DNA of 64,000 bases from Betaproteobacteria bacterium (GTDB lineage Bacteria > Pseudomonadota > Gammaproteobacteria > Burkholderiales > Casimicrobiaceae). The translations under genes and the position numbers were made by a program. Below, in pieces: positions 44,618 through 53,127 of the stretch (positions are counted from its first letter, which is position 1; each line of letters opens with the position of its first letter). The notes under the pieces are model-generated. The model did no database searches. It was not told the origin of the DNA and saw nothing but the letters and a program-made list of their open reading frames with translations. Location of the stretch: contig JAAFJA010000006.1 of the NCBI GenBank assembly GCA_013298765.1, forward strand, positions 163,782 to 227,781, given 5' to 3'.

Positions 44618-46030
44618 CTAATCTCCGAGCGTAAGTCTCACCTGGGTTGGCTGTCGTGCGCTTATCAGCGTGAGCGTGCCGCCGTGAAGCTCCGCAACTT
44701 GCTTTGCGATCGCAAGCCCAAGACCGCTACTTTTTGGTGATCCATCTGGGCGCGGCGAAGACACGAAACGTTCACCAATTTTCTCTGCTGCAAAATCCGC
44801 GAATCCTGGCCCCGTGTCAATGACGTCGATACAGGCGACTTGGTTTGCGCGGGAAATGTTGCATTGGATCTCAGCACCATGCGGCGAGAAGGCAATAGCG
44901 TTTTCGATCAAATTTGTGAGGGCAAGTTCAATCTGCTCGTGATCACCACAGACTTCAACCGACGGATCGGCGTTAAGCTCAATCGCCGCCCCCACATGGC
45001 GCGATTCCGCGTTTTCGATCACTTGTTGCGCCAACGAAACTAGCTCAAAAACATCTGCTTTGATCGGAGCACTTAGCCCCTCAAGCTTTGACAAGTCAAG
45101 CAAGCGATCAACGGTTCGCCGCATCCGCTCGCTCTGCTCGACGACGTTCTGCGCGAACCGTGTTTGATCTGCGGCGGGCATCGGTTCTTTCAGCAGCTCG
45201 CCTGCACCGCGAATCGCGGCAAGCGGTGATTTGATCTCGTGAGTGAGCGCGCGCACTGTACTTTCGACATATCGCTTGCCTTCAAGACGTTCTCTCATCC
45301 CGTTCATCGCACGAGCGAGCTTGCCCAATTCGCCCGGTAAATCAGGTGGCGGCAAGCGCTTTCCCGCTTCAACCTGTTCTGCGTAGCGCGCAAGCTTTCG
45401 CACGGCATGCACGATCCAGAGCGTTGCGGCGACGCCGATCACAAGCGAAAGCCCGATCAGCAACGCACCACTGGAAAGAATCTTGTTCTCAGCGCGCTCA
45501 ATGAATGGCCCGACAGTCGACGAATTTTTTGCGAGCGTGAGAACACCAATACGCTGGCCTTGGTGGACGATGGGCGCGGCGACGTAAAAAACGCTGGTGC
45601 CGTCGTCGCGTTCGGCATCGCGCGTGACCCGTGCGCCGTACTCGCCGCGCAGCGTCAGCAACACGTCTCGCCAGCGACTGTAGTCTTGGCCGACGGCGAT
45701 GTTCTCTGAGTCGTAGCGAACGATTCCCTGCGCGTCTGTGACGTACACCCGGAAGTCGACGCTCTTCTTCGTGAGGCCGGACACGTTCGCATGAGGCTGC
45801 CGCGCGTTATACGATTTCATCGCGGCGGCGAATTTTGCGTTCGCAATCGTGCCATCGGCCAATTCGGGCGCTGCCATTTCAGCAAACGCGTTCGCTGAAT
45901 CAATCATCACCTCTTCGAGCACGTCTCGTACCGATGGCTTGACCTCGGTTACGAAGACGCGCAAAACGAAGAACGTCGCGAGCCCGAGTATCAAAAACAC
46001 GCCGAAGAGGAGTCGTATTCCGAGGTGCAC
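44618..46030 (-). CDS. creC: Two-component sensor histidine kinase CreC
   Basis: A 470-residue membrane kinase matching CreC (474 residues in E. coli). It starts at GTG 46030, one base after the creB stop codon: MHLGIRLLFGVFLILG, then FVTEVKPSVRDVLEE, as in CreC. Periplasmic sensing domain about residues 30-180, second helix 186-208, HAMP-like linker, H-box with His264 in ALTHEIKSPLAA, N-box LTNLIENAIAFS, and G-boxes DTGPGFAD and SSGLGLAIAK. It phosphorylates CreB. Upstream codons of the open frame overlap creB and are not part of the gene. Confidence 0.94.
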   Translation of the reverse strand: MHLGIRLLFGVFLILGLATFFVLRVFVTEVKPSVRDVLEEVMIDSANAFAEMAAPELADGTIANAKFAAAMKSYNARQPHANVSGLTKKSVDFRVYVTDAQGIVRYDSENIAVGQDYSRWRDVLLTLRGEYGARVTRDAERDDGTSVFYVAAPIVHQGQRIGVLTLAKNSSTVGPFIERAENKILSSGALLIGLSLVIGVAATLWIVHAVRKLARYAEQVEAGKRLPPPDLPGELGKLARAMNGMRERLEGKRYVESTVRALTHEIKSPLAAIRGAGELLKEPMPAADQTRFAQNVVEQSERMRRTVDRLLDLSKLEGLSAPIKADVFELVSLAQQVIENAESRHVGAAIELNADPSVEVCGDHEQIELALTNLIENAIAFSPHGAEIQCNISRANQVACIDVIDTGPGFADFAAEKIGERFVSSPRPDGSPKSSGLGLAIAKQVAELHGGTLTLISARQPTQVRLTLGD

Positions 46031-46031
46031 G

Positions 46032-46730
46032 TTAGGTGAACTTTGGCGAGATCGAATAGCCCATGCCACGATGGGTTTCGATCGGATCAAGATCGCTGCG
46101 GATTGCTTTGAGTTTTGCGCGGATCGTTTTGACGTGGGTGTCCACCGTGCGGTCACCACTTTCCGCGTCGTGCCCCCAAACCATGTCAAGCAACAGCTCA
46201 CGTGAGCAGATTCGCCCGGGCCGCTCGAGTAACGTTTTCAGCAACAGATATTCGCGACGGGCAAGCGTGAGCCACTCCCCTGCGAAACAAATCCGCTGCG
46301 CATCTCGATCGAGTTGAAATGTCGAGCCTGCATCACGCTTTTCGCCCGCATCGGACGCGGCTCGCCGAAGAATCGTCTTCACCCGCAGCGACACTTCTCT
46401 CGGAGAAAACGGCTTCGCCACATAGTCGTCGGCGCCCAACTCAAGCCCCACGATGCGATCAAGCTCTTCGCTGCGTGCGGTCAACATGAGGATCGGCAAC
46501 GCCGCGTCGCCGTGCTTCCCAGAACGTATTTCGCGACACAAGTCAAAGCCGCTGCCATCTGGCAGGCCGACATCAAGCACCACGAGTCGAGCACGCTTCT
46601 CTTGCAGCGCTTGCCGCGCCTCGCCCAACATGCGCACATGCTGTGTTTCGAAACCATCTGTGGTGAGCGCGTAGGTGAGCGTCTGCGCGATCGCATCTTC
46701 GTCTTCAACGATCAAGATATGCGGCTTCAT
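46032..46730 (-). CDS. creB: Two-component response regulator CreB
   Basis: A 232-residue OmpR-family regulator. Receiver domain (1-120): acidic pair E9-D10 (VEDED), phosphorylatable Asp53 (VLDVGLPDGSG), Thr and Lys in MLTAR and YVAKPFSPRE. DNA-binding winged helix (about 135-230): LTLARREYLLLKTLLERPGRI and MVWGHDAESGDRTVDTHVKTIRAKL. It precedes creC by 1 base and starts the cre operon. The known E. coli box (TTCAC direct repeats) could not be seen in the 127 bases upstream, so the recognised site may differ. Confidence 0.94.
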   Translation of the reverse strand: MKPHILIVEDEDAIAQTLTYALTTDGFETQHVRMLGEARQALQEKRARLVVLDVGLPDGSGFDLCREIRSGKHGDAALPILMLTARSEELDRIVGLELGADDYVAKPFSPREVSLRVKTILRRAASDAGEKRDAGSTFQLDRDAQRICFAGEWLTLARREYLLLKTLLERPGRICSRELLLDMVWGHDAESGDRTVDTHVKTIRAKLKAIRSDLDPIETHRGMGYSISPKFT

Positions 46731-46857
46731 CGCTCGAATGCTGAAGTGCGTTTGCGCGCGATTTGACTCGTGCCAGCAGCAAATTCACCGCGACAACGCT
46801 CCACTTGAAGGATTGGGCATTCGCGCGCAAGCGCGCTCCCACAGCGAATGCGAATGC

Positions 46858-47610
46858 TCACGCTTTCCTCGGCATCGCCCGCGCTTGCGCGACAAGTTTG
46901 TTGTGCGCATCCAGAAACGCTGCGGCGATCACTTTACCTTCATTGGTAATGCCCCAGCCGGCAGCGCCGCCCACGACTTTGCCAATCACCAAACCGCCCA
47001 CCCCCAAATCGGTCGCGCGCGCGGCACCCGTTGCCGCTGCAAGTTGCTCGGTGGTCTCGTTATCGGTGAGCAGCAACACCACTTGCGCCTCTTTAAATTT
47101 CACGCCGCTTGCGAGCCCCGCCCAATCGCGAAGCACCGGAATCATGCCGATCAAACCCGCGATACCGCCACCCGCGTTGTTTTCCGAAAACGTAAGCGAC
47201 GGCGTCAACGTCATCTGCGCGCCAATCCCCTCGCCCTTTTTCGGCACGGTTTCAGCTTTCAAGATGCCTTGGTCTTTGAGTTCCTGCTCGCGAATCGTGC
47301 CGCGCAGTCCGGCGGCGCGATCCACCACTTTGAAGCAGCCGCTCTGCTGCATCATCACGCGGATCAAAGGCAGCGGCGTGGGTGGCAATTGGTACTGCGA
47401 AAGCACGGTGTAGCCATGCGGACTTTCCGCGAGCGAAATTGTGCCGATGGGTTCACTGCAGGTGACGAGCTCTTTCGCGGCATCTTTCGGGCCAGCCGGG
47501 CCTGCGCTTCCGCTCACCTTACTGCCGCCCTCGCCCAAATCGGTTTGGCGACACGCTGCGAGCGAGAGCACAACCAGTAGAGCCGAAGCGATCGCGAAAC
47601 GAGTTTTCAT
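46858..47610 (-). CDS. CsgG/HfaB-like lipoprotein
   Basis: A 250-residue predicted lipoprotein: signal ending SLAACRQ (lipobox LAAC, cysteine 20). The core resembles the CsgG/HfaB family, which builds outer-membrane pores for secretion of curli or holdfast components: SEPIGTISLAES, RVMMQQSGCFKVVDRAAGL, LRGTIREQELKDQG, MTLTPSLTFSENNAGG, FKEAQVVLLLTDNETTEQLAAATG and VGGLVIGKVVGGAAGWGI. It is shorter than CsgG's full pore protein and has two cysteines in the mature part. No curli genes are near, so the role may be different. The gene starts 125 bases before the GST gene (divergent). Confidence 0.75.
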   Translation of the reverse strand: MKTRFAIASALLVVLSLAACRQTDLGEGGSKVSGSAGPAGPKDAAKELVTCSEPIGTISLAESPHGYTVLSQYQLPPTPLPLIRVMMQQSGCFKVVDRAAGLRGTIREQELKDQGILKAETVPKKGEGIGAQMTLTPSLTFSENNAGGGIAGLIGMIPVLRDWAGLASGVKFKEAQVVLLLTDNETTEQLAAATGAARATDLGVGGLVIGKVVGGAAGWGITNEGKVIAAAFLDAHNKLVAQARAMPRKA

Positions 47611-47650
47611 ATGAGCGTAACGAAGCGAGTACGATTAGCGAATTCTCTAC

Positions 47651-47712
47651 GTTCGTGATGAGCTTGTCGAACCACGAACGACTCGGTCAATTTGCGTTCA
47701 TCCTTCGACAAG
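47651..47712. repeat. Dispersed repeat with inverted segments (TTCGACAAG type)
   Basis: GTTCGTG (47651-47657) and CACGAAC (47673-47679) form one inverted pair; CTTGTCGAA (47663-47671) and TTCGACAAG (47704-47712) form another. The phrase TTCATCCTTCGACAAG belongs to a repeat class scattered in many proteobacterial genomes. It lies just before the GST gene and could fold as nested hairpins in its leader. Confidence 0.5.
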
Positions 47713-47735
47713 TGAAGGGCGGGCGGGAGCGTGAA

Positions 47736-48377
47736 ATGTTGAAACTGTGGGGCAGAAAAAATTCGTCGAACGTAAAAAAGGTGATCTGGACTTGCGCTGA
47801 ACTCAACGTTCCCTTCGAGCGAATCGATGTGGGTGGACCGTTCGGCGGACTCAACACCGATGAATACAAGGCGATGAATCCGATGCAGTTGATCCCGGTG
47901 ATCGACGACGATGGCTATGTGTTGTGGGAATCGAACTCGATTGTGCGCTACTTGTGCGCAAAGCATCCGAAGGCACCGTTCTGGCCGAGCGACGTGAAAG
48001 CGCGCGGGCACGCGGATCGCTGGATGGAGTTTCAGGCGACGACGCTAGGCCCCGCGCTCGGGCCTGCATTCGTGCAAATCGTGCGTTTCAAGCCCGAAGA
48101 TCGCGATATGAAAATGATTGCGACCAACATAGAGAAAGTCGCCGGACTTTGGAAACACGTTGATCGACAGCTTGCCGCAACGCAATGGCTCGCGGGCGAT
48201 GAGTTCACCGTTGGCGACATGCCGCTCGGCATCCTCATGTACACCTGGGATCAGTTGAAACTGGACGAAGTGGGGCTCGCTCATCACCGCGAAAAGTTGC
48301 CGAATCTGTGGCGCTGGTACGGTGAGTTGCAGGCGATGAAAAACTATCGTGACATCGTAATGATCGGGTTGACTTAA
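47736..48377 (+). CDS. Glutathione S-transferase family protein
   Basis: A 213-residue cytosolic GST: N-terminal thioredoxin-like domain (MLKLWGRKNSSNVKKVIWTCAELN; GGPFGGLNTDEYKAMNPMQLIPVIDDDG, and ESNSIVRYLC, the motif that binds the gamma-glutamyl part of glutathione) and a C-terminal helical domain (about 85-213) with WLAGDEFTVGDMPLG. The Ser in KNSSN is in the catalytic position. Start at ATG 47736, preceded by GGGAG at 6 bases; an earlier codon in the open frame would add 27 residues encoded by repeat sequence. Substrate unknown. Confidence 0.92.
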   Translation: MLKLWGRKNSSNVKKVIWTCAELNVPFERIDVGGPFGGLNTDEYKAMNPMQLIPVIDDDGYVLWESNSIVRYLCAKHPKAPFWPSDVKARGHADRWMEFQATTLGPALGPAFVQIVRFKPEDRDMKMIATNIEKVAGLWKHVDRQLAATQWLAGDEFTVGDMPLGILMYTWDQLKLDEVGLAHHREKLPNLWRWYGELQAMKNYRDIVMIGLT

Positions 48378-48559
48378 GTACGAGCATATTGGCGGTAATG
48401 CCGCTTTTATTCGGGCAAGATCGGGTTTGTAGAGATAGTTAATTTTTCTGTTTTTCGCTCGCTTGCCCCAATTTATCATGGGCTTTCCTGTAGTTCTTAT
48501 TATCTTTGGCTAACTGATTCCCTACGACGCTCAACCGCGCTCTGTCTAAACTTCTCGGC

Positions 48560-49504
48560 ATGAACTCCGTTGCCGCACCCAACACTGTGCTTCCCGCGCT
48601 TGAACAACCGTATTTGGACCTGCTCGCGCACGTGCGCAAACACGGCGCGCAAAAAGGCGATCGCACTGGAACGGGCACGCTCTCAACGTTCGGTGCGCAA
48701 CTTCGTTTCGATTTGCAACGCGGCTTCCCGTTGGTGACGACGAAGAAAGTGTTTTGGAAAGCAATCGCGTACGAACTGCTCTGGTTTTTGCGCGGCGACA
48801 GCAACGCGAATTGGTTGCAAGAACGCGGCGTCACCATTTGGGACGAATGGGCGAAACCCGACGGCGATTTGGGGCCCGTCTACGGCGTTCAATGGCGTTC
48901 ATGGCCCACACCCGATGGTGGCCACATCGATCAGATCGCCGAAGTCGTCAAGCAACTAAAAACCAATCCCGATTCGCGCCGCATCATCGTCTCTGCATGG
49001 AACGTGAGCGAGCTGTCGAAGATGGCGTTGATGCCGTGTCATGCTTTTTTTCAGTTCTACGTGTCCCCTCCCCCCGGGGGGGAGGGTGTCCGAAGGGCGG
49101 GAGAGGGTCTGGCTGCACCAAGTAACGTTGTTCAGAACGCCGACACCCTCTCCCCAACCCTCCCCCCCAGGGGGAGGGGGCGTTTGTCCTGCCAACTCTA
49201 CCAACGCAGCGCCGACCTCTTCTTAGGCGTTCCGTTCAACATCGCGAGCTACGCGCTGCTCACACACATGCTCGCGCAACAATGCGATCTCGACGTCGGC
49301 GACTTCATCTGGACCGGCGGCGACTGCCACATCTATTCGAACCACTTCGAACAAGTCGATCTACAACTCACCCGCGAACCGCTCGCGCCGCCAACGCTCA
49401 ACATCAAGCGCAAACCCGCTTCGATCTTCGATTACGAGTATGAGGACTTTGAAGTGGTTAACTATCAGTCGCACGCGGCGATTAAGGCGCCGGTGGCGGT
49501 GTGA
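48560..49504 (+). CDS. thyA: Thymidylate synthase with in-frame repeat insertion
   Basis: Makes dTMP from dUMP with methylene-tetrahydrofolate. 314 residues, against 264 in E. coli. Family motifs are all present: [55 protein letters not shown], the active-site [11 protein letters not shown] (Cys160), [42 protein letters not shown]. Between FYV (residue 168) and LSCQ (209), where E. coli has only a short turn (ADGK), about 40 residues (169-208; [14 protein letters not shown] near the start, [12 protein letters not shown] near the end) are encoded by a palindromic DNA element at 49064-49183. The reading frame is intact, and the insertion is at a surface hairpin, so the enzyme may still be active. 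Recurrent motif CTTGCCCCAATTTATC lies 80-98 bases upstream. Confidence 0.95.
   Translation: MNSVAAPNTVLPALEQPYLDLLAHVRKHGAQKGDRTGTGTLSTFGAQLRFDLQRGFPLVTTKKVFWKAIAYELLWFLRGDSNANWLQERGVTIWDEWAKPDGDLGPVYGVQWRSWPTPDGGHIDQIAEVVKQLKTNPDSRRIIVSAWNVSELSKMALMPCHAFFQFYVSPPPGGEGVRRAGEGLAAPSNVVQNADTLSPTLPPRGRGRLSCQLYQRSADLFLGVPFNIASYALLTHMLAQQCDLDVGDFIWTGGDCHIYSNHFEQVDLQLTREPLAPPTLNIKRKPASIFDYEYEDFEVVNYQSHAAIKAPVAV
49064..49183. repeat. In-frame palindromic repeat element inside thyA
   Basis: A 120-base GC-rich segment made of two inverted arms (C5-7/G5-7 tracts and the phrase GAGGGTGTCCGAAGGGCGGG in the left arm; GACACCCTCTCCCCAACCC and G-rich tract in the right arm) around a spacer. It is a multiple of three in length and open in the thyA frame. 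The left-arm core (49082-49107) matches 24 of 26 bases at 53400-53425 in the helicase gene. Confidence 0.88.
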
Positions 49505-49638
49505 GTCTGACTATTTGATCCCAGTTGCAAAGTTCGCTGTGCCGCGCATTGTCGCTTGCGCCCCGCGCCAGACAACGCGGCGAAGAAAACATGCAGCTAG
49601 CAAAGCTCGTATTCATGTAGTACGCGAAAAGAGTTGAA

Positions 49639-52600
49639 ATGAAGCAAATGTGTTGGTTAGGTAATATGGCGGCGAGAGTCGCTCTCGCCTTGAGTCTTTT
49701 CATTGCCGCAGGCACAGTCAAGGCGGAAGTCTCGATCCAACCCATGCTCGCGGCGAGCCACTCCCATACGTGCCTACTCGATGCAAACGGCGCGGTTTCA
49801 TGCTGGGGATCGGACATATTCGGCGAGACCGCGAGCGTTGCTGGTGTTGGGGTCGAGAAAGCAATGCACGTTTCGACTGGCGATCGACACACGTGTTTAA
49901 CAACCATCGCGGGAGCTGCGAAGTGTTGGGGCGCAAACTACAACGGGGAAACCGGCAACAGTTTGACCACATCGCCGATTCCAAACGTCGTGCCTGGGCT
50001 GGGCAGTAACGTGAAAGAGACATACGCGGGTCATCTCGCAACCTGTGCCCTCTTAGTTGACGGTACGGTTCGTTGCATTGGTGACAACACGTATGGTCAG
50101 CTAGGCGCTGGCCCGATTCCGTCAACTCGCACCCCGATTGCTGTCGATGGGCTACCGCTTCCGGTGTCCATGCTCCGCATGGACGGATTTGCCGCGTGCG
50201 CGCTACTGAGTAACGGCGAACTGTGGTGTTGGGGATATGGAATTCCGCAGGTTGGAAACAGTCGCGTCCCAGTGAAAGTCGGAGAAGCGGCGCTTGAAAT
50301 TGTTAGCTTCAGTATGAACAACAGCCGCACGTGCTTTGTAAACAAGTCCGGGGCCGTGCGCTGTTGGGGATATGTGTTTCCTGAGCTTATAGCGCTGGCA
50401 GGGCTTGAGTCTGGCGTTGCGGACGTCGCGGTCGGAGCATACAACTCGTGCGCGCTAAAGCGCAATGGGGAAGTTTGGTGTGACCGCCGCGGGCTGTTTG
50501 GCGTTCTTGGCCCGATCCATAACGGGGACGAAATGCCAATGGCAAGGCTGGCCGATACCCCGAGCGGTACCGTGCAGGTGGTGGTTGGGGGTGATTTTGC
50601 ATGTACGCTCACACTTTATGGCGGCATAAAGTGCTGGGGGATGAACAACCTAAACCAGCTCGGAGGTGTGGGCGACGAACAGTTAAACTCAACTGTTCCA
50701 GCTTCCCCCGTCGGACTCCCTCTAGACATCAACGCAATAAGTGCGGCGCACGCTGGCGCTTGCGCACAAACACGAGCTGGCGCGGTGTTTTGCTGGGGAT
50801 CGAATAGCAACGGCCAATTAGGCAACAACTCCCGGACGAACCGGTCCGTTGCTTCACAGACCCACTCGCTCTCACATGTCTCAACGGGAGTAGCGGTAGG
50901 GCCAAATACCTCTTGTTCAGTGGGGGGCGACGGAACGGTCGAGTGTTGGGGTGACGGCATTGTCGTAGCGCGGGACTCACTGACGCCGGTCCCCGTTGAC
51001 CTGGACGACACAACCGGGTCCTTTCACGCACTTGAAGTGGCAATGGGCTGGTCTGCTCGTTGCGTTCGCTCAGCCACACGCGTGCGATGTCAGGGAATCT
51101 ACAGCATTGATCAGGTACCTACTCTAGGCTCACCAGCGTTTATCAACATTGCAGGTACCGAGGGGAACGTGACATCCCTTGCCGTTGCGGGTTCCGCTGC
51201 GTGTGCAGTGGTTAACGGCTCAGCCAAATGCTGGGGCACCAATGGGTACGGAGAGTTGGGGGACGGAACTTCGATAACGCCTGCCGCGGCCGTCACTCCA
51301 ACTGGCCTCACCAGCGGGGTAAAAAAGATCGCGATGTCGTATGGAGTCGCATGCGCCTTGATGGAAACAGAAAAACCGAAGTGCTGGGGGCAGAACTTTC
51401 TTGGCCTACCAGGCCAGACCTCAGGTGGGTGGCTTCCAGGGCCAACTGAAGTTCCCGGCCTACCCGCTGGCGGAAGCGACATCGCCGTGGGCACGGGATA
51501 CGTTTGCGTTGTTTTGAACGGCGCCGTTCAATGCTATGGAAATCTTTTTTTGGAACCGCCTGGTTACTACGGCGATATCTCCGGAATTTCGGCGAACTTC
51601 CCGTCCAATGTGTCGTCGATCAGTGCAGCGGGCAGCACGATTTGTGCGCTACTCAGCAATGGTAGCGTGAAGTGTCTGGGTCAAAACTCGCGCGGGGTTT
51701 TAGGACGCGGCACGTTTGACTACCGACCTGCGCCTAAGCAGTTCGTCGATGGTCTGAACGCATGGGGCGCGATGCGACTCGTCCGTTCCCCAATAAGCGC
51801 CGTACTTGGCGATGTAGCGACGTTCGCAACCACCATCGCTGGGCCAAGCGTCGCAGGTGCTGTCGATTTCATACTTGGAGGGCAAGTGGTCGAAGGATGT
51901 AGCGCCGTGCCAGTGGTAAACGCGACCGCGAGCTGCCGCACCACGTATCCAGCTGCCGGAGTGCAAACGGTTCGTGCAATTTACTCGGGATCTAGTGTTC
52001 TGCCGCGCCAAACTGCTGAAGAGTCGGTCCTCGTTACGGGCGTCTCCCCAAGCCAACTGCTTCTTACGATGCCCGGATACATTATTCGCGGCGACACAGT
52101 GATGTTGAGTGTTCAAGTTCTTGGTGACGGCTCATCAATCCCGTCCGGCACCGTGGTAATCGACTTACCATTTACGAACTGTCAAATACAGCTCGACAGC
52201 CACGGTAGGGGTGGTTGTAGCGTTTCTTTTTTGAGTAATGTGCTCGGTGCTATCGCCACAGCGACGTACGCAGGCGACGCAAAGTACCGAGCGTCTTCAA
52301 GCAGTGCAACCTACAGCGTCACTGAACTCATGGACTTCAACGCCAATGGACGCGTCAATTTGGTCGACGCGTTAATCGCGCTGCGTTACTTTGCCGGTTT
52401 CTCAGCTCAGTCACTAATCGTCGATGAGCAGGGATCGTTTCGATCATCGCCGAGTGACATTGCGGCCGCACTCGATACCTTTCGTGCAAGAGGTGGAGAT
52501 ATTGATCTTGATGGAGAGATCCGCCCGACCACTGACATCCTTCTGGTCATAAGATACTTAAGCGGCCAGCGGGGCGCGGACTTGGTTCGAGGTGGGTTGG

Positions 52601-52665
52601 GACGTTTCGCGTTCCGCACGAATCCGAGCGACATCGAAGCACAGCTTCGATTTCTTGTTGAATGA
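49639..52665 (+). CDS. Secreted RCC1-repeat protein with Ig-like and dockerin-like domains
   Basis: A 1008-residue predicted secreted protein. Signal peptide (MKQMCWLGNMAARVALALSL, cleavage near VKAEV). About residues 33-690 are ten to twelve RCC1-type blades, each with a C-W-G motif (SCWGS, KCWGA, WCWGY, KCWGM, FCWGS, ECWGD, KCWGT, KCWGQ), forming one or two beta-propellers. Two bacterial Ig-like domains follow (about 705-800, with GVQTVRAIYSGSSVLP; 805-895, with ATATYAGDAKYRASS). The C-terminus (about 897-1008) has dockerin-like segments: DFNANGRVNLVDALIALRYF, and DIDLDGEIRPTTDILLVIRY. The last 60 residues match the C-terminal module of the delta-60 proteins at 19273 and 20933. Probably a cell-surface or extracellular adhesion protein; function unknown. 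Confidence 0.88.
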   Translation: MKQMCWLGNMAARVALALSLFIAAGTVKAEVSIQPMLAASHSHTCLLDANGAVSCWGSDIFGETASVAGVGVEKAMHVSTGDRHTCLTTIAGAAKCWGANYNGETGNSLTTSPIPNVVPGLGSNVKETYAGHLATCALLVDGTVRCIGDNTYGQLGAGPIPSTRTPIAVDGLPLPVSMLRMDGFAACALLSNGELWCWGYGIPQVGNSRVPVKVGEAALEIVSFSMNNSRTCFVNKSGAVRCWGYVFPELIALAGLESGVADVAVGAYNSCALKRNGEVWCDRRGLFGVLGPIHNGDEMPMARLADTPSGTVQVVVGGDFACTLTLYGGIKCWGMNNLNQLGGVGDEQLNSTVPASPVGLPLDINAISAAHAGACAQTRAGAVFCWGSNSNGQLGNNSRTNRSVASQTHSLSHVSTGVAVGPNTSCSVGGDGTVECWGDGIVVARDSLTPVPVDLDDTTGSFHALEVAMGWSARCVRSATRVRCQGIYSIDQVPTLGSPAFINIAGTEGNVTSLAVAGSAACAVVNGSAKCWGTNGYGELGDGTSITPAAAVTPTGLTSGVKKIAMSYGVACALMETEKPKCWGQNFLGLPGQTSGGWLPGPTEVPGLPAGGSDIAVGTGYVCVVLNGAVQCYGNLFLEPPGYYGDISGISANFPSNVSSISAAGSTICALLSNGSVKCLGQNSRGVLGRGTFDYRPAPKQFVDGLNAWGAMRLVRSPISAVLGDVATFATTIAGPSVAGAVDFILGGQVVEGCSAVPVVNATASCRTTYPAAGVQTVRAIYSGSSVLPRQTAEESVLVTGVSPSQLLLTMPGYIIRGDTVMLSVQVLGDGSSIPSGTVVIDLPFTNCQIQLDSHGRGGCSVSFLSNVLGAIATATYAGDAKYRASSSSATYSVTELMDFNANGRVNLVDALIALRYFAGFSAQSLIVDEQGSFRSSPSDIAAALDTFRARGGDIDLDGEIRPTTDILLVIRYLSGQRGADLVRGGLGRFAFRTNPSDIEAQLRFLVE

Positions 52666-52739
52666 TTCGCGACAATCCGAGGTAACCTTTACAGTCTTAA
52701 CACGGTGCTTTTTGCGGGGTACGAGGTGATGTTCGTTGG

Positions 52740-52988
52740 TCAGCGTTTCTCCGAAGCCATCCGATACAACTGATCTTTGAGGTGAAGCCGCTGCTTCTTC
52801 AATGCCTCCAGCGAGTGATCGCTCATCGGCGCGACGCCGGTTTCGCTCTTTGTGATGTCGGCATCGACGGCGTCGTGCTGTTCGAGTAGATGCGCGAAAT
52901 GTGCATCGCTGTGTTTGAGGCGACCGATTGCATCGGCGAGATTTGGGAATTCGCGATGAAGGGCATGGGGTAACAGATCAGATTGCAT
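52740..52988 (-). CDS. YdcH (DUF465) family small protein
   Basis: An 82-residue protein matching the YdcH/DUF465 family of short coiled-coil proteins: HREFPNLADAIGRLKHSDAHF, LEQHDAVDADITKSE near the middle, and LEALKKQRLHLKDQLYRMA at the end. Two helices probably dimerise. Function unknown. Start at ATG 52988, since the earlier codons of the open frame do not match the family. Confidence 0.88.
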   Translation of the reverse strand: MQSDLLPHALHREFPNLADAIGRLKHSDAHFAHLLEQHDAVDADITKSETGVAPMSDHSLEALKKQRLHLKDQLYRMASEKR

Positions 52989-53127
52989 TCGATGACTTTT
53001 CCAAGGTTGGGCCGCGAAAGACGCTGCGGCATGCTCAATCGGTCGCAGTGTAGGCTGCCAATCCCCAGAAGCAATTGATACAGCGCAAGCCAATGAGTGG
53101 TGATCGCGCTGGTGTCACAATTCACGC

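Noticed and set aside
46731-46857. CreB-binding box before creB
   Set aside because: No TTCAC direct repeat with the known spacing is visible.
49064-49183. thyA as a pseudogene broken by a repeat
   Set aside because: The frame runs through the insert and all catalytic motifs on both sides are intact, so it is more likely functional with an insertion.
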